Shown piece by piece: positions 58,703-64,000 of a DNA stretch of 64,000 bases (its first letter is position 1; every line of letters begins with the position of its first letter). Under the pieces are notes generated by a model that did not search any database, had not been told where the DNA came from, and worked only from the letters and a program-made list of their open reading frames with translations. Location: contig NZ_JACCCW010000001.1 in assembly GCF_013410065.1 (NCBI RefSeq), positions 2,041,187 to 2,105,186 on the forward strand, given 5' to 3'. The stretch comes from Granulicella arctica (GTDB lineage: Bacteria > Acidobacteriota > Terriglobia > Terriglobales > Acidobacteriaceae). A program made the translations under genes and the position numbers.

Positions 58703-60010
58703 CTACGCGTTGCCGAAGGGATCTTCGAGCGACGGGCTCTGCGGCGTGAACATCTGCCCGCCATCCGGCGTCACCACCCAGTCGTCCTCGAGCCGTACGC
58801 CGAACTCGCCCTTGATATAAATTCCCGGCTCGTCCGAGAACGTCATGCCCGCCGCGAGCTGCTGCGTGTTGCCGCGGACAAGGTATGGCCACTCGTGCAT
58901 GTCCATTCCGATCCCGTGGCCCACGCGATGCGTAAAGTGCGCGTAATCTGGGCCGAAACCAGCCGCCGTAACAACGCTACGCGCCGCTGCATCGACGGCC
59001 TGGCACTCCACGCCGGGCCGAGCCGCCGCTACAGCCGCGGCCTGTGCCTTATGCACAATCTCGAAGACGCGCTTCTGTTTGTCTGTCGGCTTACCCAGCA
59101 CAAACGACCGCGACATATCCGACTGGTACCCCTCGACGAAGCAGCCATCGTCGATCAAAATCATCTCGTTCTCGCGGATCACCTGCGGCTGCAACGATCC
59201 ATGCGGCAGCGCCGAGTACACGCCCACCTGGCAGCTCGCCTCGCCCTGCACGCCACACCGCGCATACGCCGCGTCGATCAGCTCCGAAAACTGCCGGTTC
59301 GTCATCCCCGGATGTGCCGACCCATAGGCCGCTTTGTACACCGACAGCGTAATGCTGTTCGCAAGCCGCATCAGCGCCAGCTCTGCGGGCGTCTTCACAC
59401 TGCGACACCCCGACACCACCGGGATTGCGCTGACCACCTTCAACGCCGGACACGCCTGCGCGATACGCTCGGCAAATACGAACTGCACCCGCTCCTCTAT
59501 CCCCAGCGTGCCGGTCGTCACGCCTGCCTCGCGCAACGCCTTCGCGACCAGCGCATACGGATCGTCGTCCTCATTCCACGTATAGATCTTCGTCGCCGCG
59601 CCATCCGGCACCGAGTCCAACCGCTCGCGCACGCGGTCCTCTTCAAACACCGGGCACACGATAAACGGCGCTCCCGTCGCAGGCAGCAGGAACGCAAACA
59701 GCCGCTCCGACTGGCCCCAGCGGATGCCGGTGAAGTAAACCAGCGACGTCCCACCCGTGATGCAGATCGCGCCCATCGCCTCGCGCTTCATCAGTGCGCG
59801 TGCCCGTTCAAAACGCTGCTCGCGCTCCGCGAGCGTGATCGGCACCGCCTCGCCGATGCGACTCTTCAGGGCCGCAATCGCCGGTGGCAACGGGGCTGTT
59901 GGTGCAGCGTCATGCCGCTGCGCCTCGAGCGAGACGGCCGGTGCGGCAGCAAGAGCGGCAGACGAGAGCAGAAACCGGCGACGATTGAGCAGGGAAGTGG
60001 TCTGGGTCAT
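58703..60010 (-). CDS. M24-family metallopeptidase (Xaa-Pro aminopeptidase-like)
   Basis: A 435-residue pita-bread-fold peptidase. The N-terminus NRRRFLLSSAALAAA is a twin-arginine-type signal, so it is probably exported folded. Metal ligands are D287 and D298 (ILIDDGCFVEGYQSDMSR), H365 (VGHGIGMDMHE), E394 (FSDEPGIY) and E408 (VRLEDD). An N-terminal creatinase/prolidase-like domain precedes them. Cleaves X-Pro or related dipeptides by family; exact specificity not known. It faces the M14 gene head-to-tail-to-tail with a 2-base gap. Confidence 0.92.
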   Translation of the reverse strand: MTQTTSLLNRRRFLLSSAALAAAPAVSLEAQRHDAAPTAPLPPAIAALKSRIGEAVPITLAEREQRFERARALMKREAMGAICITGGTSLVYFTGIRWGQSERLFAFLLPATGAPFIVCPVFEEDRVRERLDSVPDGAATKIYTWNEDDDPYALVAKALREAGVTTGTLGIEERVQFVFAERIAQACPALKVVSAIPVVSGCRSVKTPAELALMRLANSITLSVYKAAYGSAHPGMTNRQFSELIDAAYARCGVQGEASCQVGVYSALPHGSLQPQVIRENEMILIDDGCFVEGYQSDMSRSFVLGKPTDKQKRVFEIVHKAQAAAVAAARPGVECQAVDAAARSVVTAAGFGPDYAHFTHRVGHGIGMDMHEWPYLVRGNTQQLAAGMTFSDEPGIYIKGEFGVRLEDDWVVTPDGGQMFTPQSPSLEDPFGNA

Positions 60011-60107
60011 AAGGGTTGCCGCAATTGTAGCGTCCGGATTGGCCCTGTCCGGAATGCGATGCTAGAGTTTTTTATCGGTTGAATTTATTCCGAGAGATGA
60101 GGATTGC

Positions 60108-61082
60108 ATGGTCGTCACCGTACAGCAGCACATTCAGCAACAACAGGCGGACATCACCGCCGCCAGCGGAACCTTCAGCCTGCTGCTCGGCGGCATCACG
60201 CTCGCAACCAAGATCATCGAGGCCAAGATCCGCACCGCCGGCCTCTCCGACGTGCTCGGCGCCTTCGGCCAGACGAACGTGCAGGGAGAGGCCCAGCAGA
60301 AGCTCGACGTCTTCGCCAACAATGCCCTGCTGCACTGCCTCGGCGCACGCGACATGGTCGCCGCACTCGTCAGCGAAGAGGACGAGGAGCCCGTCACCTT
60401 CGACCGCAGCCCCGACAAGGGAAAGTACATCGTCGTCTTCGATCCCCTCGACGGCTCTTCCAATATCGATGTGAACGTCAACGTCGGCACCATCTTCAGC
60501 ATCCTCAAGCGCCAGCCGGAGGGCGACCTCCAGGCGTCGGTCCTGCAACCGGGGTACAAGCAGGTCGCCGCAGGCTACGTCGTCTACGGCCCGTCTACCG
60601 TGCTCGTCTACACCACCGGCAACGGTGTGCACAGCTTCACGCTCGACCCCACCATCGGAGCCTTCGTGCTCACCGCTGAAAAGATGCAGATGCCGAAGCA
60701 CGGCCCCTACTACAGCACCAACGAAGCGAACGCAGAGGAGTGGCCCGCAGGCTACCGCACCTACATCGACACGTTGCGCAGCGGGACGGCAGGCACCTAC
60801 AGCTCGCGCTACATCGGCTCGCTCGTGGCCGACTTCCACCGCACCCTGCTCAAGGGCGGCGTCTTCCTCTACCCTCCCACAAAAAAGCAGCCAAAAGGCA
60901 AGCTGCGCCTGCTCTACGAGGCCAACCCACTGGCCTTTATCGCGGAACAGGCAGGCGGCATGGCCTCGAACGGCACCGGCCGCGTCCTCGACATCCAACC
61001 CGAGGCCATTCATCAGCGCACACCATTCATGATCGGCAGCGAGCGGGAGATGACCCTTCTCGCCGAGGTGCTAGCGCGGTGA
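60108..61082 (+). CDS. fbp: Class I fructose-1,6-bisphosphatase
   Basis: Gluconeogenic phosphatase. The 324-residue protein has the DPLDGSSNID metal motif (about residues 112-121) and GDVGTIFSILKR-like sequence NVNVGTIFSIL. GKLRLLYEANPLAFIAEQAGG and a distal QRTPFMIGSEREM fit class I enzymes. GAGGA is 5 bases before the ATG. Allosteric-site residues were not analysed. The downstream small gene overlaps its stop (GTGA). Confidence 0.96.
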   Translation: MVVTVQQHIQQQQADITAASGTFSLLLGGITLATKIIEAKIRTAGLSDVLGAFGQTNVQGEAQQKLDVFANNALLHCLGARDMVAALVSEEDEEPVTFDRSPDKGKYIVVFDPLDGSSNIDVNVNVGTIFSILKRQPEGDLQASVLQPGYKQVAAGYVVYGPSTVLVYTTGNGVHSFTLDPTIGAFVLTAEKMQMPKHGPYYSTNEANAEEWPAGYRTYIDTLRSGTAGTYSSRYIGSLVADFHRTLLKGGVFLYPPTKKQPKGKLRLLYEANPLAFIAEQAGGMASNGTGRVLDIQPEAIHQRTPFMIGSEREMTLLAEVLAR

Positions 61083-61354
61083 CCGTGTTCGAAGCAGAGG
61101 TGATCGACATCCGCGAGAGGTCGCGCAACGGCCGCCATCAACGCTGGCAGATGTTGCTCGACCGAACCGCCTTCTCTCCGATCGCGACCAGCGGCACACT
61201 CGAAGCCGTCTCTCCCAGCGGCGCACGGCTACAGGTTCCGGTCCTCGGCATCGTCGTCGAAGGCGAGGAGATATGGCATCTGGTGGACAAACCACTAGCC
61301 GCCGGAACCCCCGTAACGGGCAGTGTCAACGACTCCGACGCGATAGCCGGTTGA
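61079..61354 (+). CDS. Small conserved-looking protein coupled to fbp
   Basis: A 91-residue protein starting with GTG that overlaps the fbp stop by 4 bases (GTGA). The sequence [24 protein letters not shown], then a beta-rich [32 protein letters not shown], suggests a small beta fold. No known family was recognised. The overlap implies a role connected to fbp expression or the next step, but function is unknown. Confidence 0.6.
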   Translation: MTVFEAEVIDIRERSRNGRHQRWQMLLDRTAFSPIATSGTLEAVSPSGARLQVPVLGIVVEGEEIWHLVDKPLAAGTPVTGSVNDSDAIAG

Positions 61355-61379
61355 GCAGCGTCTTCTCTGCTGCTACACT
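61351..61379 (+). promoter_or_regulatory. Predicted sigma70 promoter of the tRNA pair
   Basis: TTGAGC (61351-61356) and TACACT (61374-61379) are separated by exactly 17 bp, each matching 4/6 of consensus. Transcription would begin about 50 bases before tRNA-Ala. Confidence 0.5.
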
Positions 61380-61439
61380 CAAGGAGTTGTTTCCTCGGCG
61401 TTTGGCCTGCGGGAGCTTTCCGCGGCAAGCGCAGGTTGA

Positions 61440-61515
61440 GGGGCTGTAGCTCAGTTGGGAGAGCGCCTCGTTCGCAACGAGGAGGTCAGCGGTTCGATCC
61501 CGCTCAGCTCCACCA
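61440..61515 (+). tRNA. tRNA-Ala (anticodon CGC)
   Basis: A 76-base cloverleaf with an encoded CCA. The acceptor stem GGGGCTG pairs with CAGCTCC and includes the G3-U70 wobble pair that identifies alanine tRNA. The D arm GCTC/GAGC, the anticodon stem CCTCG/CGAGG with loop TTCGCAA, and the T loop TTCGATC all close. The anticodon CGC (61473-61475) reads GCG. Confidence 0.97.
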
Positions 61516-61540
61516 AAGCAAGGTCGCCGCCAATATGCGG

Positions 61541-61615
61541 GCGGGAGTAGTTCAGTGGCAGAACGTCAGCTTCCCAAGCTGAATGTCGCCGGTTCGATCC
61601 CGGTCTCCCGCTCCA
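61541..61615 (+). tRNA. tRNA-Gly (anticodon CCC)
   Basis: A 75-base cloverleaf with an encoded CCA. The acceptor GCGGGAG pairs with CTCCCGC. The anticodon loop TTCCCAA sits in the stem TCAGC/GCTGA, and the T arm is GCCGG/CCGGT with loop TTCGATC. The anticodon CCC (61573-61575) reads GGG. It lies 25 bases after tRNA-Ala and is probably transcribed with it. Confidence 0.97.
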
Positions 61616-61672
61616 AAGATCAAGTTCTCCGGCTATATTTGACCCCGCTTTGATTCCAGATTTTAGGCATGA

Positions 61673-61698
61673 AAAAGGCTCCCAACCGGGAGCCTTTT
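61673..61698. terminator. Bidirectional terminator between the tRNA pair and ctpA
   Basis: AAAAGGCTCCC pairs with GGGAGCCTTTT around a 4-base loop; a T-run follows on both strands. It ends the tRNA transcript on plus and the S41 protease transcript on minus. Confidence 0.9.
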
Positions 61699-61715
61699 CA
61701 CATTCCGATGCAGCC

Positions 61716-63323
61716 TTAGTGAGACAGGCTGGCCGTCTTCACATTGTTGTTTTTAGTATGGTCGGCAAGCGCCTGCGCTTCGGGGACGAAGGTCACAGCT
61801 TTGCTGATCTCCGGATCCCAGTCGGCGCGGATCTTCAGCCCTTCCAGTTGACCGAACTGCGACGTGAACAGCTCGCTCTTGATGCTCATCTTCACCCAGT
61901 CCTGAACGCCGCTGATATCCGCATCCGTGTAGTCGATGCTCTTCGACTTCAGGAAGTCCTTGAACTGCGCCAGTACCGCATCGTCTACCTGAAAGTCCTT
62001 CGCCACGGTATGGCTGGCGAGGTAGTGCTTGCTGAAGTTGAAGAACGCGTAGTGCTGGAGCAGGCTGTCCTCAAACTGGTTGGGCTTCGGTGTATCGATT
62101 GTCTCGTCCGGCGTAATGCCGCCGCCGCCATAGACCGTGCGGCCGGAGTCGGTCAGCTTCACCTCACGGTTCGCGCCCTTCTCCACGCCATCGCGCAGGT
62201 AGTAGTAGTCGTACAGCGAGATATTGCTGTAGTTTCGCTGGATCAGCCGTCCCGACGGTGTGTAATAGTGATAGGTCGTCAATGCCAGGCCGGTATTTTC
62301 GGAGACCTGAAAGACCGTCTGCACCAGTCCCTTCCCGAAGGTCGTCTCGCCGACGATCAGCGCCCGATCATGATCCTGCAACGCGCCCGACACAATCTCT
62401 GCCGCCGATGCCGTATTGCGGTTCACCAGCACAACAATCGGGTACTTTGGACCCTCTTCCCCATGTGTCGCACGATAGACCTGGTCCGGGAACGCCCGGC
62501 CCTTCTGCGACACGACGATCTGCCCCTTCTGGAGGAACTTGTCCGACATGTTCACGGCTTCGTTCAGCAGGCCGCCCGGATTCCCGCGCAGGTCGATGAC
62601 CAATCCCTTGATATCGCCGAACTTGTCGAGCGCATCCCCCACCTCACGGCTGGTCGTCTCCATAAAGCTCGTGACGTGGATATAGCCAATGCCCGGCCGA
62701 ACTAAGAATGCGAGATCGACCGAATTCCGTGGAATCTCGTCGCGGATCAGATCGAACACCAGCGGCTTGGACGAGCCTTCACGGTCCATCGCCACGGCTA
62801 CATGCGTTCCCTTGGGTCCCTTCAGCAGCGTTGCGACCGCCGCCGAGTCCATACCCTCCGTCGCCTTACCGTCGACCGACACGATAATATCGCCCGGCCG
62901 GATGCCCGCCTTGTACGACGGCGTCCCCTCAAACGGAGTCAGCACCACGATCTTCATCACGCTGCCGATCAGTTGCGGCTGGATCGACATTCCCACACCG
63001 TAATATTTGCCGTGCTGGTCCTCCCGCATCTGCGCGTAAGACTTCGGATCGTAGAAGTTCGAGTGCGGGTCGAGCACATGCAGCATTCCCGGAATCGCCC
63101 CGTCGTAGATTGCCTTGTCCGTCTTGTCACCCGTCAGCGGTTCGGCATAGTTCTGCTCGACGACCGAATAGACGTTGGTGAACGAGTGCAGCGAGTCGCG
63201 CAGCGTCGATTCGTCCGAGGCGGACTGAGCAGCGACCTTCTGATTGATGACGGAGCCGAGGATGGCGCATGTCGTGAGAAACAGCGTGGCGGAAAAGAGT
63301 GCGCGGCGGGTACGTGGAGCCAT
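61716..63323 (-). CDS. S41-family C-terminal processing peptidase (CtpA-type)
   Basis: Periplasmic protease of 535 residues with a signal peptide or anchor helix (residues 7-33). A PDZ domain covers about residues 105-190 (YYGVGMSIQ, GIRPGDIIVSVDGKA). The serine is S306 in NRNTASAAEIVSGAL and the lysine is K331 in ETTFGKGLVQ, the Ser-Lys dyad of CtpA/Prc. LVIDLRGNPGGLL is also a family motif. The C-terminal ~150 residues form the family's accessory part. The start at 63323 gives a typical signal sequence; GAGG is about 12 bases upstream. The substrate is unknown. Confidence 0.93.
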   Translation of the reverse strand: MAPRTRRALFSATLFLTTCAILGSVINQKVAAQSASDESTLRDSLHSFTNVYSVVEQNYAEPLTGDKTDKAIYDGAIPGMLHVLDPHSNFYDPKSYAQMREDQHGKYYGVGMSIQPQLIGSVMKIVVLTPFEGTPSYKAGIRPGDIIVSVDGKATEGMDSAAVATLLKGPKGTHVAVAMDREGSSKPLVFDLIRDEIPRNSVDLAFLVRPGIGYIHVTSFMETTSREVGDALDKFGDIKGLVIDLRGNPGGLLNEAVNMSDKFLQKGQIVVSQKGRAFPDQVYRATHGEEGPKYPIVVLVNRNTASAAEIVSGALQDHDRALIVGETTFGKGLVQTVFQVSENTGLALTTYHYYTPSGRLIQRNYSNISLYDYYYLRDGVEKGANREVKLTDSGRTVYGGGGITPDETIDTPKPNQFEDSLLQHYAFFNFSKHYLASHTVAKDFQVDDAVLAQFKDFLKSKSIDYTDADISGVQDWVKMSIKSELFTSQFGQLEGLKIRADWDPEISKAVTFVPEAQALADHTKNNNVKTASLSH

Positions 63324-63606
63324 CGGCAAAGGAACCTCGGAAGAAAAGCAGCGCGAGAAAATGCGTCCTGCGTTGGACGGAGTATACACCGTGAGGTGAG
63401 CATCGAGGGCCGTTTCACGCCGCATCCGGCAGGCTGCCAGTCCTCATTCGGCACTCTCTCCACCTCGAATTAGCCTGTTGCCCGGTATGGCAGTTAGAAT
63501 TGCGTATCGGATGTCGGCGGAATGTGGAACGAGTCCAAAGCGCAGGGAATGGCCGGTGGCTGGGAACTTCCACCGTGGATGTAGATTGAGTTACGAACGA
63601 GTGACG

Positions 63607-64000
63607 ATGACCCTAAGAATTTCGAAGTACGCGGTAGTGTGCGGGCTCAGCCTGCTGACATTGCCGGGAGTGGTGACCGCCCAGGTTCCGCGGTACCAGA
63701 GCCCCATAACGACGCCAGCGCCGCAGACGAAACTCAATCTGCCGGCACCCAGCGCGATCACGCCTAACGGCGAGGTCGTCGAGGATGTCGTCGTTCAGGT
63801 CAACGATCAGATCATCAGCCGCAGCGACGTCGAGCGGAGTGAGCAGCAGCTCGCACAGGAGCTACAGCAGACCAACGCCAGCCCCTCCGATGCCGCCGAG
63901 CGCCAGAAGAACCTCCTGCGCGACATGATCGACCAGCAGTTGCTGCTCTCTCGCGGCAAAGAGCTCGGCCTCAACGTCGACAACGAGGTCATCCGTCGGC
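63607..64000 (+). CDS. SurA-like periplasmic peptidyl-prolyl isomerase/chaperone (5' part)
   Basis: The first 131 residues of a gene that runs off the right edge. A signal peptide (cleavage near VTAQ) is followed by a P/T-rich linker, then the SurA N-terminal domain start: VVEDVVVQVNDQIISRSDVERSEQQLAQELQ and RQKNLLRDMIDQQLLLSRGKELGL. SurA helps fold outer-membrane beta-barrels. The parvulin domain would be beyond the edge. Start ATG at 63607; an in-frame GTG at 63601 is an alternative. Consistent with the LPS/outer membrane setting. Confidence 0.8.
   Translation, partial: MTLRISKYAVVCGLSLLTLPGVVTAQVPRYQSPITTPAPQTKLNLPAPSAITPNGEVVEDVVVQVNDQIISRSDVERSEQQLAQELQQTNASPSDAAERQKNLLRDMIDQQLLLSRGKELGLNVDNEVIRR

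Noticed and set aside
58214..60082. 622-codon plus-strand frame overlapping the M14 and M24 peptidase genes
   Set aside because: It has arginine/proline-rich content typical of a shadow frame and covers two well-supported genes.

Overview
The window is a contiguous piece of chromosome from a GC-rich Gram-negative bacterium. The mix of families points to Acidobacteriota, probably order Terriglobales (Granulicella/Edaphobacter/Terriglobus-like). The evidence is an LptE lipoprotein (outer membrane), an ornithine-lipid cluster, acidobacterial-type small secreted and membrane proteins, a REP-like palindrome pair and full-length Lhr. The assignment rests on protein style and gene content; no 16S gene or other decisive marker is present. 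No prophage, CRISPR array, transposase or rRNA was seen; two tRNA genes are present.

Layout. 1-4.6 kb: end of rpoB, then rpoC and its terminator. 4.7-6.8 kb: small secreted or membrane proteins and an orphan BrnA-type antitoxin-like repressor with a repeated operator. 6.9-17.1 kb (all minus strand): M29 aminopeptidase; the aspartate-pathway genes asd-lysC-dapB; a small membrane protein and a cupredoxin-like lipoprotein; NAD-type isocitrate dehydrogenase coupled to nrdR; a flippase-like membrane protein; a lytic transglycosylase and a Cof-type phosphatase. 17.2-23.2 kb: a small membrane protein with an upstream mini-ORF, pncB, an S1/P1-type zinc enzyme, a DUF2062 protein, and an ornithine-lipid locus with an OlsB-like acyltransferase flanked by two OlsA-like acyltransferases. 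23.1-28.1 kb (minus): a nucleoside-salvage cluster, cdd-deoA-nupC-PNP-udk. 28.3-33.0 kb: Lhr helicase.

33.1-41.1 kb: a bifunctional penicillin-binding protein and proS on minus, then a Crp/Fnr regulator, a TlpA-like thioredoxin coupled to a free-standing DsbD alpha domain, and alaC on plus. 41.2-47.7 kb: housekeeping genes (gltX, AI-2E-type transporter) interspersed with two AT-richer isolated genes (a DUF3800 protein and a protein of unclear family) and a divergent MFS exporter/MarR pair. The intergenic space of that pair is a perfect 38-bp palindrome carrying both Shine-Dalgarno sequences. 47.8-52.8 kb (minus): tilS, ftsH, lptE, holA. 52.8-64 kb: a large unrecognised secreted protein, ispD-ispF, an M14 peptidase, an M24 peptidase, fbp with a coupled small gene, tRNA-Ala(CGC) and tRNA-Gly(CCC), a CtpA-type protease and the start of a SurA-like chaperone.

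Most of the window is ordinary housekeeping sequence. The observations most worth a second look are regulatory: the 38-bp palindrome between mfs and marR, the operator array of the orphan antitoxin-like gene, and the G-tract in the leader of the purine nucleoside phosphorylase gene. The arrangement of the ornithine-lipid locus and the unrecognised or AT-rich singletons are also of interest. I found no convincing multi-gene system of a wholly unknown kind.
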